A stretch of DNA of 64,000 bases from Wocania_A spongiicola. GTDB lineage: Bacteria > Bacteroidota > Bacteroidia > Flavobacteriales > Flavobacteriaceae. A program made the position numbers and the translations under genes. Location: positions 682,001-746,000 of the forward strand of contig NZ_JAMFLZ010000001.1 of NCBI RefSeq assembly GCF_023502325.1, in the 5' to 3' direction. This document shows positions 51,676-60,427 of the stretch, piece by piece. The stretch's first letter is position 1. Every line of letters begins with the position of its first letter. Under the pieces are notes generated by a model. The model was not told the DNA's origin. It did not search any database and saw only the letters and a list, made by a program, of their open reading frames with translations.

Positions 51676-54600
51676 ATGAATTTAGCACAATTTTCAATAG
51701 ATAAAAACAGAATTACATTTATGGTGCTAGGTACCATAATACTTATGGGCTTAACTATGTATTCTGGCTTGTCTCGAGATAGTATGCCTCCCTATACGGT
51801 AAGAGTTGCTACGGTAGTATCTCAATTTCCAGGCGCTGGACCAGAACGTGTTGAGCAATTAGTAACCGATAAAATAGAAAAAGTAGCCCAAGAACTCCCT
51901 GAATTAAAAGAAGTTTCTAGTACCTCTAGAACAGGGTTGTCTGTGGTTACCGTAACCTTAAAAGATGAAGTAGCGTCAGGAAAAATGCAAGGTGTTTGGG
52001 ATCGACTTCGTAGAAAATTAAATGCATTACAAGGATTACCTCAGGGTGTAAACCCTTCTTTAAACGATGATGGTGTAGGAGATGTGTATGGTATTGTAGT
52101 TGGCTTAACTTCTGACGGTTATTCCTATGCAGAAATGAAAACATATGCAGATGATATAAAAGATGCACTTATCAAAATACCTGATGCTGCAAAAGTTGAA
52201 ATGGGAGGAGAACAAGAAGAGCGCATTTTTGTTGAGTTTGACAATACGAGGTTAAAAGAATATGGGCTCTCTGCTTCTAAACTACAACAATCTATAGCTT
52301 CTACTAATATTTTAAATTCTGGCGGACAAATTAATTTAGGAGATGAGCGTATTATATTGGAGCCTACTGGAAATTTTAATTCGGTTGAAGATATAAGAAA
52401 CATGCTTATATCTGTTGGTAATAGCAATGGCTCGCAATTGGTAAAATTAGGAGATATCACAACTATAAGAAAGGCTTATATAGACCCACCAACTCAAAAA
52501 GTAAGAATTAATGGGAAAGATGCTATTTCATTACATGTTAACTTAAAAGAAAATGCTAATGTAATTACACTAGGAGAAGAAGTAAATAAAGTTGTAAACG
52601 AATGGCAACAAAAATTACCAATAGGACTAGAGCTTACCAGAGTATCTTCTTTAGATACATACATAGATGTTAAAGTTGGCGACTTTATTGTAAACCTTAT
52701 GCAATCTATAGGTATTGTATTATTAGTTATGTTAATCTTTCTGGGTTTTAGAACAGGCTTTGTTATTGCCAGTTTGATTCCTATTGTAACCATTATGACT
52801 TTAATGATTATGGGAATCATAAATATAGGACTAAATCAAGTGACGTTAGCAGCCTTGATTATGGCTTTAGGAATGTTAGTGGATAACGCCATTGTGGTCG
52901 CCGAGACTATTATGGTTAAAATGGAACAAGGCATAGACAAAAAGCAAGCAGCGTTGGAAGCTTTTTCTGAATTATGGATGCCATTACTCATTTCTACTTT
53001 AACCACGTCTGCCGCCTTTTTAGCATTCTTTTTATCACCTACAACAATGGGAGACATTGTAGGACCTATTTTTGTTGTGATAACAATTGCATTACTATCA
53101 TCTTGGATAATAGCATTAACAGTTATTACATTATTCTGTTACCTGTTTTTAAAAGTAGCCCCTAAAGGGGAAAAGAAACCAAGCTTTATTGATAGAATTA
53201 TTAATAAACTTAAAGTGTATTATAAAGACCTTATTCTGCTGGCACTGTTAAATAAGTGGAAAGTGATTATTGGCATTTTCCTTATTTTCTTTGCCTCTTT
53301 GTATGGTTTTACCAAAATTCCATTTATTTTCTTTCCAGATAGCGATCGTAATATGATTACTATAAACATTAATCTTCCAGAAGGAAACAAAATAGAGCGT
53401 ACTACAGAAGTTGTAAAACGTATTGAGCAATTTATGGCAGATTCGTTGCAGGTTAATGATAGTAGAACTGCTGGAATTTCAGATTGGTCATCATATATAG
53501 GAGAAGGACCAGAGTCATATGATTTAGGATATTCGCCAGATGAAGCAAATTCTAATTACGCACACATTTTAGTGAACACCTCATCTTTTAATGAAAACAA
53601 TAAAATGGTTGCGAAACTAGATAAGTTTACGTTTAATAGTTTCCCAAATGCAGATATTAAAGTAGGTGCTTTAGGGGCTGGAGGAGGAGGAACGCCGATA
53701 GAAATTAAAGTCTCAGGTCAGAATCCAGATGAGTTATCTCAAATAGCTGAAGCTGTTAAATTAAAATTATCAAGTATTTCAGGAACCAAAAATGTTAAGG
53801 ATGACTGGGGGCCAAAAAGCAAAAAATTCTTAATAGAAATAGATCAAAATAGAGCACAAACCGCAGGGGTTAGCAGTGAAGATATTGCAACGTCTTTACG
53901 AACGGTTTTAGATGGTTTTCAAACTGGTGAATATCGGGAAGATGATAAATCGATTCCAATTCTCATGCGTAGTGATGATAATCAGCAACAATCTTTAGCA
54001 TCATTAGAAACTTTAAATATATACTCACAAAACTCAGGAGCTAGTGTGCCATTATTGCAAGTAGCTTCCATAGTTCCGCAGTGGCAATATTCAAAAATTA
54101 AACGTTTTGATTTACGTAGAACTATAAATGTAACTAGTGAATTAAGAGCAAGTGGGAATGCATCTGAAATCACCAAAGTGATAACACCTTGGTTAGAAGA
54201 ACAACAGCAAAATTGGCCACAAGACTATCGCTATGAGTTTGGAGGTGATGCCAAACAAACAGCAGAAAGTATGGGCTCAGTAATTGGGTACTTACCTGTT
54301 TCTGGGTTTATTATTGTTTTACTTTTAATTATTCAGTTTAATTCTTTCAGAAAAATGACCATGGTAGTGTTAACTATTCCTTTAGGAATTATTGGTGTAG
54401 TAATTGGGTTGTTAATTTTTAGAGAAGCGTTTGGATTTATGCCGTTTTTAGGAGTAATCTCTTTAGCAGGAATTGTAATTAATAATGCTATAGTACTTAT
54501 TGATCGTATGGAAATAGAAGAACGAGATTTAGGTAGAACAGAACAAGATGCTGTTATAGCGGCTTGTTTACAACGCTTTCGCCCAATACTTCTAGCTACA

Positions 54601-54795
54601 TTTACTACCGTTTTAGGCTTAATACCATTATATATTTCTGGAGGTGAAATGTGGGAAGGCATGGCTATAGGCATAATGGTAGGGTTATTATTTGGTACAG
54701 TAATTACATTGTTATTTATACCTTCATTATACAGTGCCTTTTTTAAGGTGAATTATAAAGATTATGAGTTCAATGAAACCCTATTGGATGATTAA
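51676..54795 (+). CDS. RND efflux permease (HAE/AcrB-like)
   Basis: 1039 residues, the full length for an AcrB/MexB-type trimeric pump. Twelve hydrophobic helices flank two large periplasmic loops. Helix 1 precedes SMPPYTVRVATVVSQFPGAGPERVEQLVTDKIE. Helix 4 contains MALGMLVDNAIVVAE with the Asp of the proton relay, and the corresponding second-half segment is SLAGIVINNAIVLID. It exports amphiphilic compounds with proton influx through the adaptor and TolC partner. Substrate unknown. The channel gene overlaps its 3' end by 32 nt. Confidence 0.95.
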   Translation: MNLAQFSIDKNRITFMVLGTIILMGLTMYSGLSRDSMPPYTVRVATVVSQFPGAGPERVEQLVTDKIEKVAQELPELKEVSSTSRTGLSVVTVTLKDEVASGKMQGVWDRLRRKLNALQGLPQGVNPSLNDDGVGDVYGIVVGLTSDGYSYAEMKTYADDIKDALIKIPDAAKVEMGGEQEERIFVEFDNTRLKEYGLSASKLQQSIASTNILNSGGQINLGDERIILEPTGNFNSVEDIRNMLISVGNSNGSQLVKLGDITTIRKAYIDPPTQKVRINGKDAISLHVNLKENANVITLGEEVNKVVNEWQQKLPIGLELTRVSSLDTYIDVKVGDFIVNLMQSIGIVLLVMLIFLGFRTGFVIASLIPIVTIMTLMIMGIINIGLNQVTLAALIMALGMLVDNAIVVAETIMVKMEQGIDKKQAALEAFSELWMPLLISTLTTSAAFLAFFLSPTTMGDIVGPIFVVITIALLSSWIIALTVITLFCYLFLKVAPKGEKKPSFIDRIINKLKVYYKDLILLALLNKWKVIIGIFLIFFASLYGFTKIPFIFFPDSDRNMITININLPEGNKIERTTEVVKRIEQFMADSLQVNDSRTAGISDWSSYIGEGPESYDLGYSPDEANSNYAHILVNTSSFNENNKMVAKLDKFTFNSFPNADIKVGALGAGGGGTPIEIKVSGQNPDELSQIAEAVKLKLSSISGTKNVKDDWGPKSKKFLIEIDQNRAQTAGVSSEDIATSLRTVLDGFQTGEYREDDKSIPILMRSDDNQQQSLASLETLNIYSQNSGASVPLLQVASIVPQWQYSKIKRFDLRRTINVTSELRASGNASEITKVITPWLEEQQQNWPQDYRYEFGGDAKQTAESMGSVIGYLPVSGFIIVLLLIIQFNSFRKMTMVVLTIPLGIIGVVIGLLIFREAFGFMPFLGVISLAGIVINNAIVLIDRMEIEERDLGRTEQDAVIAACLQRFRPILLATFTTVLGLIPLYISGGEMWEGMAIGIMVGLLFGTVITLLFIPSLYSAFFKVNYKDYEFNETLLDD

Positions 54796-55459
54796 GGATT
54801 TATATAAACATAGATTCGAGATTTTTTTTGTTACACAATTATTTATATTGTTTGGGTCTTTACTGTTTCCTAGTGAATTTTTCGAAAATGTATTAACCCC
54901 AATTTTATTTTTAGTCAATACAATAGCAGGGATTTTGCTTATTTCTAAAAAGAAAAAATTGATGTGGTTTTTAATTATACTATTTACCATTTCTTTATTT
55001 GTTTTTGGTAGTAGTATGATAAGTAGAAATACAGATTTTCAAGATAATTTTTTAATAAGATTAAGTGTTTATTTTATTTTTTATATCATAGTTACCCACC
55101 AAATTATCATGCAAATATGGAAAGCTAAACGGGTTAATAACACTGTAGTTATTGGTTTAATGTGTGGTTATATTTCTTTAGGGTTTATTGCTTTTTTTCT
55201 ATTTGCTACTATAGAATTATTAGAGCCTAATTCGTTTAAAGGAATTGTAATAGATGGCAGTAAAGTCGCTTTAGGCTTAGATTCTATTATGTATTATTCT
55301 TACATAACCTTAATGACTATTGGTTACGGCGATATTGTTCCTACTACTCCTTTATCTCAAAAAGCAGCTATTATAACAGGTTTAATGGGGCAGTTTTATT
55401 TAGTAATTGTTACTGCTATTGTAGTTGGTAAATACATTCAGCATTCTACTAAAGATTAG
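54764..55459 (+). CDS. Ion channel protein with K+ selectivity filter
   Basis: 231 residues (possible starts at 54764, 54773 or 54788; the last overlaps the permease by only 8 nt). Four hydrophobic helices occupy the first about 125 residues, followed by a pore module: helix (GLMCGYISLGFIAFFLF), a pore loop with the filter TIGYGDIVP (Gly187-Tyr188-Gly189 from the first start) and an inner helix (ITGLMGQFYLVIVTAIVVGKYI). One-filter tetrameric channel of the voltage-gated-like superfamily; the fourth helix lacks a clear Arg ladder. Being part of the efflux operon suggests coupling to membrane-potential balance, which is inference. Confidence 0.82.
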   Translation: MSSMKPYWMIKDLYKHRFEIFFVTQLFILFGSLLFPSEFFENVLTPILFLVNTIAGILLISKKKKLMWFLIILFTISLFVFGSSMISRNTDFQDNFLIRLSVYFIFYIIVTHQIIMQIWKAKRVNNTVVIGLMCGYISLGFIAFFLFATIELLEPNSFKGIVIDGSKVALGLDSIMYYSYITLMTIGYGDIVPTTPLSQKAAIITGLMGQFYLVIVTAIVVGKYIQHSTKD

Positions 55460-55483
55460 CTATACTAATTCTCATAATGCGTT

Positions 55484-56113
55484 TTATATCTTATCAATCT
55501 GTTTCAACACTTTATCAAGTCTTTTTACTTGAGAGTCTTTTTCACATTCCGGTTTTCGTTCATTAATTATTTTTTTATAAATCTCCTTATTCCATTTAGT
55601 TATCGAAATAATTGATTTTTCCATATACTTAGGCAATTGTTTTATTGGGCATTTCCATAATTGGTCAGTCAACAAATTTTCTACTTTGTCCTGATATTCC
55701 GAATATTTATTAAGCTTTGCGTAAATCTCAACTCCTGAATCAATCGTTATAATGGAACCTTGATTTACCGTATCTGAAATCAAATCTAATGATTCAAATA
55801 ATTCCTTACTTTTCAAATCTGTAATTGTCATTAAGGCAATCATTCCACCCCAAACCAATCTATTGTTTTTGTTTGATAATAATTCTAAAAATTCTGAATA
55901 GTAACTCGCAATCAAATCTGGTTTTATATAGGCAACTTCATAAAGTGTTTTTATACAATCAGCTTGTATTTTTTTATCCTTGTTTTTTAGATTTTCAACA
56001 AGTTCTTTAATAGCATCACTATTTTCAGTTTCAGCAAGTTTCTTAGCTAAAGCTATATTCGCATCATTCCCTTTATGTCCTAATGATGATGAAAGTTGAT
56101 TTATTACAGTCAT
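55484..56113 (-). CDS. HEAT-repeat-like helical protein
   Basis: 209 residues with no signal peptide, built of paired helices of HEAT character: KKLAETENSDAIKELVENLKNKDKKIQADCIKTLYEVAYIKPDLI, then FLELLSNKNNRLVWGGMIALMTI. Probably an adaptor or binding protein; no enzyme motif. Similar proteins are common in accessory gene pools of Flavobacteriia. It is the most distal unit of the cassette-like array and ends 24 nt from the channel gene. Its expected terminal attC-like box is missing. Confidence 0.65.
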   Translation of the reverse strand: MTVINQLSSSLGHKGNDANIALAKKLAETENSDAIKELVENLKNKDKKIQADCIKTLYEVAYIKPDLIASYYSEFLELLSNKNNRLVWGGMIALMTITDLKSKELFESLDLISDTVNQGSIITIDSGVEIYAKLNKYSEYQDKVENLLTDQLWKCPIKQLPKYMEKSIISITKWNKEIYKKIINERKPECEKDSQVKRLDKVLKQIDKI

Positions 56114-56167
56114 GATTTTTTTTGCCCATTAATTTTTATAATAGTACCCGCATATCTTTCTCGCAAA

Positions 56168-56245
56168 TGCCTGCCAACGTTCCAGCTAAAATACGGAAAA
56201 TCGGTTTGGTAGGTTAGGTTCTGTTTTTAGCCTTTGTTGTAATAC
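56168..56245 (-). repeat. attC-like element E (divergent type)
   Basis: The plus strand shows a 5-nt spaced arm, AACG-TTCCA-GCTAAAATACGG (56176-56196), pairing with GTTCTGTTTTTAGCC (56218-56232). The outer box GTTGTAATAC (56236-56245) matches 9/10 the start box of its own unit at 57790-57799. The other outer box (GTTGGCAGGC on the minus strand, 56178-56169) opens the next unit. The arm sequence differs from the other four elements but keeps the asymmetric 5-nt insertion. Confidence 0.5.
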
Positions 56246-56246
56246 G

Positions 56247-57104
56247 TTATTTTCTCGATATTATTTTTTCTATTTTATTATTATCAATTCTGTTTTGGAC
56301 GTGTTTAGAGTTTTCTAATAAAATAGTATTGTTTAAAGATGGAAAAATTTTGCTAGCACGTTTAAGCATTTTTATTCCAGGAAACATAATATCTTTTTTT
56401 GCGGCAAATATATTTATTGGAGTGGTTATTAATTTGGCTTCAGAATCTTTTATTACAGGAACAGGTGTGAAGTCCATATTAAAATATAAAAACACTTTTG
56501 ATAAATACTCAAGAGCGAATGTATCTGGTTCTGTAAAAAGAGTGTTTAAAAACTTCTCAAGATACTTTGATTTTTTAGTTTTCATATAGAGCTTCATAGG
56601 AATAAAAACCTTAAATAATAAAACTATAGGATTACCATTTACAATAAAAGCAGGAGCAGATAAAAACACTACTTTAATGTTTTTTTCATCTTGAATTAAT
56701 GTTTTGAGTATAATTAGACCTCCAAACGAAAAACCAGCCATAGTTACATCGGTTAGGCTTAGTTTATTTATAATTTCATTCATCCAAAAACCATAACTGT
56801 CGTCTTTCATACTCAACCTGTTTTCCGCACTTTTATTGGGTTGCGCAAGAACATCTATTGCAAATACTTGAAAATCTTTGTAAAGATTTGGATAGGTTTC
56901 TAATGAAATTGGAGCACATCCATTTGAACCGTGGATTATTAATATTGGTGGTTTCGTGGAATCTCCAATCACGATAATATTGGTTTTTCCAAAACTCGTA
57001 TTGATGAGTTTGTATTTATAATCAATATTTAAGTCCTTTAATTTTTGATCATAAAGACTTATAATCTCTTTTTTTCCAATTTGTGATTTATATAATGATT
57101 TCAT
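56247..57104 (-). CDS. Alpha/beta hydrolase
   Basis: 285 residues, no signal peptide. Alpha/beta-hydrolase pattern: oxyanion region PILIIHGSNGCAPIS, nucleophile elbow GFSFGG (Ser near residue 123), an acid in NIFAAKKDIMFPG and a catalytic His in LENSKHV. Probably an esterase or lipase-like enzyme. Divergent from a TetR gene, with direct-repeat operators between them, so likely substrate-induced and repressed by that regulator. Its stop lies 1 nt from the attC-like box at 56236-56245. Confidence 0.82.
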   Translation of the reverse strand: MKSLYKSQIGKKEIISLYDQKLKDLNIDYKYKLINTSFGKTNIIVIGDSTKPPILIIHGSNGCAPISLETYPNLYKDFQVFAIDVLAQPNKSAENRLSMKDDSYGFWMNEIINKLSLTDVTMAGFSFGGLIILKTLIQDEKNIKVVFLSAPAFIVNGNPIVLLFKVFIPMKLYMKTKKSKYLEKFLNTLFTEPDTFALEYLSKVFLYFNMDFTPVPVIKDSEAKLITTPINIFAAKKDIMFPGIKMLKRASKIFPSLNNTILLENSKHVQNRIDNNKIEKIISRK

Positions 57105-57112
57105 TTTGTATT

Positions 57113-57159
57113 TTTAGGACAAGTTTACTAAAAATATTTATTTAGGACAAGTTTACTAA
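57113..57159. promoter_or_regulatory. Direct-repeat operator between hydrolase and TetR genes
   Basis: TTTAGGACAAGTTTACTAA occurs twice (57113-57131 and 57141-57159), 28 bp apart, the second reaching the first base of the TetR start codon. The 54-bp divergent intergenic region is almost entirely made of these two copies. Likely TetR-family binding sites controlling both genes. Confidence 0.7.
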
Positions 57160-57788
57160 TGAGCAAAAAAAAGAAACTAATTTTAGAAGCAGCTAAGACT
57201 TTATTCAATGAAAAAGGATATCACAATGTAACTATAAGAATGATAGCCTTAAAAATGAATATGAGTTCGGGAAATTTAAATTATCATTACAAAAAACGAG
57301 AAGATATTTTTGAGGCCTTGTATTTTGAAATGGTTTCAGAATTTGACGAAAGAATTGACCTGTTAGCTAATGTTGAAGTCTCAATTGAACAAGTTAAAAT
57401 TGATATTGAGAGAAGTATGAGGAGAATGTTAGATTATAATTTTTTTTGGACTGACTTATATAATCTTATTTGTATAAATAGTAAAGTACAAAAACATTTT
57501 CAACAGGTATATAAAAAAAGAATTGAGGGGTGTTTCTTGTTATTTAAAAAAATGAAAGTAAAAGATTTGATGAAAGAATCATCTTTTGAATTAGAATATA
57601 ATTTTCTAGCGGAAAGAATGATTGATTATGGTAATACTTGGTTATATTCTAGTCATCTTTATTCGAATAAATTGAATACAGGAAATATAGATTATCACGT
57701 AAATACATTCATAAGTATATTATTCCCTTTTCTTACTTCTAAAGGAAAAAAGGAATTTCAAAATTTATTGCCAGAGTTTTTTGAGTAA
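57159..57788 (+). CDS. TetR-family transcriptional regulator
   Basis: 209 residues. The N-terminal HTH is typical: KLILEAAKTLFNEKGYHNVTIRMIALKMNMSSGNLNYHYKKREDIFEALY. The C-terminal helical ligand domain is not assignable (it resembles TetR members with a BH-type C-domain). It is the only plus-strand gene inside the cassette-like array and pairs with the divergent hydrolase as a self-contained regulated unit. Its stop is 1 nt from the next attC-like box. Confidence 0.88.
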   Translation: MSKKKKLILEAAKTLFNEKGYHNVTIRMIALKMNMSSGNLNYHYKKREDIFEALYFEMVSEFDERIDLLANVEVSIEQVKIDIERSMRRMLDYNFFWTDLYNLICINSKVQKHFQQVYKKRIEGCFLLFKKMKVKDLMKESSFELEYNFLAERMIDYGNTWLYSSHLYSNKLNTGNIDYHVNTFISILFPFLTSKGKKEFQNLLPEFFE

Positions 57789-57789
57789 T

Positions 57790-57921
57790 GTGTTACAACG
57801 TGTTCGTGTATGGTTTCGTTGCGTAAAGACTAAGATAGCAAAAAGGAAAGAACCCATTGTTCAGCTGCGAGGAAATTCCGAAGGGAATTTCAGACGCAAT
57901 GAACTATATACGTTGTCGTAC
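57790..57921 (-). repeat. attC-like element A
   Basis: Inner arms GTGTATGGTTTCGTTGC (57806-57822) and GCAATGAACTATATAC (57896-57911). A central hairpin GAAATTCC/GGAATTTC (57872-57879/57884-57891) is present. The box GTGTTACAAC (57790-57799) opens the hydrolase/TetR unit; the other box GTTGTCGTAC (57912-57921) should match 58535-58544 but agrees only in GTTGT. Confidence 0.55.
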
Positions 57922-57931
57922 TTTCGTTATT

Positions 57932-58498
57932 TTACAACTGACTTACCCATCCTGGTTCAGAGGCCACAGTTAGCATCATTGTCAAAGTCGTTATTATATA
58001 GAAACAAGCAATAACAAGATGAACTTTGTGATTTTTACTCCGCAAACCAAAAAATATAGGAATAAGAGAAATTATATGGAAATATTGCTCTGGACCAAAG
58101 TAAAATTCGCCAGTCAAAACAAAACCATTTAATTGGATATACACTAAAAATGTTAGTATAGCATAAAATAGCTTATGCTTATTCTTATAATAATGATCTC
58201 TCCAAGAGTCAACTTCGTTAGGATTTTCTGGAACTAAAACTGTCGCTATGAAATAGTACAGTGCACCATCAATAAGTAGGAAAATAAATTTATATAATTT
58301 CCAGTCTTCGAGATTTCTATGTGCCCAAATTCCCCAAAAGCTAGTTATAATACTAATTAACATAATTACAATAAATAATAGGTGGACTACATATCTACTA
58401 TTTTTATTTATTGCTGCGGACAATCCGCCTATAAGTCTAATTGCTGCAGTACTATAAACAAATGAAAAGGCAATAGCGATATAGTTAAATAATTCCAT
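57932..58498 (-). CDS. Integral membrane protein, function unknown
   Basis: 188 residues with about six hydrophobic helices (near 5-25, 37-58, 69-88, 108-128, 137-153 and 158-178). A conserved-looking RLIGGLSAAINKNSRYV follows helix 1 and an acidic EVDSWRDHYYKNKHK loop lies between helices 3 and 4. I do not recognise the family. Single gene of its cassette-like unit. Confidence 0.65.
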   Translation of the reverse strand: MELFNYIAIAFSFVYSTAAIRLIGGLSAAINKNSRYVVHLLFIVIMLISIITSFWGIWAHRNLEDWKLYKFIFLLIDGALYYFIATVLVPENPNEVDSWRDHYYKNKHKLFYAILTFLVYIQLNGFVLTGEFYFGPEQYFHIISLIPIFFGLRSKNHKVHLVIACFYIITTLTMMLTVASEPGWVSQL

Positions 58499-58534
58499 TT
58501 TAATTATGATTTAGAAAATCGTTCGATTCATAAT

Positions 58535-58671
58535 GAAGCACAACGTTTTTGTATAAGATTAGTTGCGTTGTTTAAGCAACTAATTTAGCAAATACAAACT
58601 GAATAGAAAATCCGCAGGATTTTCCGAGTACACACAGACCAAGCAATTAAATATACACGTTGTTGTGCATA
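58535..58671 (-). repeat. attC-like element B
   Basis: Inner arms GTATAAGATTAGTTGC (58551-58566) and GCAATTAAATATACAC (58643-58658); central hairpin GAAAATCC-GCA-GGATTTTC (58606-58624). The box 58662-58671 (GTTGTGCATA) is the exact complement of its own unit's start box at 59495-59504; the box 58535-58544 opens the following unit. Confidence 0.65.
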
Positions 58672-58676
58672 GTTTT

Positions 58677-59072
58677 TTAATAATAGTTAATATCAACTTC
58701 TGCTTCGTTTTTCAAGTATTTATTCTTAATTGCCCAATCTCGAAAGAAAATAGTTGCGATTGTATCTACTTGGTGTTGGTTTATTTTCTCGGTATAAGCA
58801 TTATTAGATATTTTTTGTAAAGCAATAAGTTTGCTATAGTTTACTGAAGAACCATAGAATTTTAAATTATGTGTAATTCTTGGGTCTAATGCTTTATTTA
58901 AAAGATTTTTCACAGAAGTCGTATCTCGAATTTCTCCCAATTCATAACTCGCTTTTATAATTTTTTCTTTATCATTTGAAAGTAAATCTAGTTTGAAGTT
59001 TTCTGAATTTGCACAAGAAAATAGAACTGATATTACAATTACTTTAACTACTATAAAACTCTTAATTCTCAT
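58677..59072 (-). CDS. Small lipoprotein, function unknown
   Basis: 131 residues with lipoprotein signal (lipobox LFSCAN, Cys near 20). The mature part is helical and Lys/Asn-rich (LLSNDKEKIIKASYELGEIRDTTSVKNLLNKALDPR), suggesting a single HEAT-like repeat pair. Second gene of a two-gene cassette-like unit, 5 nt after the previous stop, and 5 nt before the attC-like box. Confidence 0.6.
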   Translation of the reverse strand: MRIKSFIVVKVIVISVLFSCANSENFKLDLLSNDKEKIIKASYELGEIRDTTSVKNLLNKALDPRITHNLKFYGSSVNYSKLIALQKISNNAYTEKINQHQVDTIATIFFRDWAIKNKYLKNEAEVDINYY

Positions 59073-59077
59073 ACATT

Positions 59078-59476
59078 TTACTCAATTACTACTCCAATGA
59101 ATTTTAAATACTCAATTTCAGTATCATAGATTTCGAGTAGGTAATCTTTTGTTAAGTCAACTTTTTCCTCGTTCAGAGCATATTCCGCGAGTCTGTTTAT
59201 ATCTAATTCAATATCTAGTTCTGTTTCGTTTTCCGAATTCGGATTATTGGAAGTCAGTCCAATTTTATTCATATAGTTTTCTTCCGCAACTAATGCGTCA
59301 CGAATCAAATTCAAATCAGATGCTTTTTTGTCCAGTTTTAATGCTATGAAGCAAGACGCCTCATCTAAATCAAAAATTTCTTTTCCAGCATTATTTTCAT
59401 TTACAGAACAAATTGGTTCATTCTTGCAGGAATTTAAAGAGAGAATTATTAATAAAATTCCAAATTTATTTTTCAT
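59078..59476 (-). CDS. Small lipoprotein, function unknown
   Basis: 132 residues with lipobox SLNSCKN (Cys17). The mature part is acidic and helical (FDLDEASCFIALKLDKKASDLNLI, TELDIELDINRLAEYALNEEKV). No family recognised. First gene of the two-gene unit; its ATG is 18 nt after the opening box GTTGTGCATA. Confidence 0.6.
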   Translation of the reverse strand: MKNKFGILLIILSLNSCKNEPICSVNENNAGKEIFDLDEASCFIALKLDKKASDLNLIRDALVAEENYMNKIGLTSNNPNSENETELDIELDINRLAEYALNEEKVDLTKDYLLEIYDTEIEYLKFIGVVIE

Positions 59477-59494
59477 TTAGTGAGTTTCTCAAAT

Positions 59495-59632
59495 TATGCA
59501 CAACGTTTATGTATAAGAATAGTTGCGGTTTTGTGTGCGAGGATTTTCCGCAGGAAAATCAGATGTAGCAAAACAGCAACGACCTTTGGTTAAGCACAAT
59601 GTAGCAATTATTTTTATACGGTGTTGTGGTGC
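59495..59632 (-). repeat. attC-like element C
   Basis: Inner arms GTATAAGAATAGTTGC (59511-59526) and GCAATTATTTTTATAC (59604-59619) pair at 14 of 16 positions plus two G-T wobbles; central hairpin GATTTTCC-GCA-GGAAAATC (59542-59560). The box 59623-59632 (GTTGTGGTGC) is the exact complement of 60283-60292. Confidence 0.65.
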
Positions 59633-59639
59633 GTATTTT

Positions 59640-60272
59640 TTATTCAATTTCGTTTAGTTTTTTCGGTGGCGGCGGCGGAATAAAATAAATTTTTTCATTT
59701 AACCATATCTTAATATCCGTTTTATTTGTAATTCGGTTATAGGTTTCAGTCAGTTGGTTTAAAGTTTTAGGTAATTTTTTAAATCCATTTTTGTTATCGT
59801 AAGAAACATAAATCAGTAGTTTTTCTGGGTTATCACTTAATTTTGGGTTTTTCCCATTATTTTCAATGTCTCTTTTTAAAACGCTTTCTAAACTATCCAA
59901 AGGGAAGAAATTTTCATCATTTTTATTAATCGTATCGTTATGAATTTCAATTACATTTTTTTGTTTGATTAAAATACAAGCAAAGTCTTCCCAACAAGGA
60001 TTGCGGAAATAAATGGTTTTTAATTCTTTGTCTGTTGTTAAAGTTATTTTGGGCAAACTGTCATTACAAACAATTTTTTCAGTCCGTTCTAGTAAGTCAT
60101 TCCAGTTGTTAAATCGGTTAATATCTAATTCAACTCCAAGACTGTCATTTTCTGTTTTCCATTTTCCAAATTCTTTGTGAACTAATTGTTCTTCTTTTTT
60201 GTCAGAGTTTTGACATCCGATTATTGTCAAAATCAGTAAAATCAGAAACGATATTTTAATGTTAGTTCTCAT
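59640..60272 (-). CDS. Lipoprotein with C-terminal proline run, function unknown
   Basis: 210 residues from the ATG at 60272. An upstream in-frame Met would extend translation into the palindromic element and is rejected, because the ATG at 60272 begins a clean signal peptide with lipobox TIIGC. The mature part is mixed alpha/beta (KWKTENDSLGVELDINRFNNW, FRNPCWEDFACILIKQKN) and ends FIPPPPPKKLNEIE. No family recognised. Single gene of its unit. Confidence 0.65.
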   Translation of the reverse strand: MRTNIKISFLILLILTIIGCQNSDKKEEQLVHKEFGKWKTENDSLGVELDINRFNNWNDLLERTEKIVCNDSLPKITLTTDKELKTIYFRNPCWEDFACILIKQKNVIEIHNDTINKNDENFFPLDSLESVLKRDIENNGKNPKLSDNPEKLLIYVSYDNKNGFKKLPKTLNQLTETYNRITNKTDIKIWLNEKIYFIPPPPPKKLNEIE

Positions 60273-60282
60273 TTTGTTATAT

Positions 60283-60422
60283 GCACCACAACGTGTTTGT
60301 GTAAGAATAGTTGCGTGTTTCAGCAACTAACTTAATAAAAATGAACCAAACCATTGGAAATTCCGCAGGAATTTCCAAGTAGGCAAGTCACAAGCAATTA
60401 TTTTTACACGTTGTTAGCAAAC
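60283..60422 (-). repeat. attC-like element D
   Basis: Inner arms GTGTAAGAATAGTTGC (60299-60314) and GCAATTATTTTTACAC (60394-60409), 14 of 16 paired plus two G-T wobbles; central hairpin GGAAATTCC-GCA-GGAATTTCC (60356-60376). The box 60413-60422 (GTTAGCAAAC) is the exact complement of 61119-61128; the box 60283-60292 opens the following unit. Confidence 0.65.
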
Positions 60423-60427
60423 GTATT

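Noticed and set aside
57781..58014. Plus-strand open frame across element A
   Set aside because: It runs through the palindrome and antisense to the membrane protein gene; no protein features.
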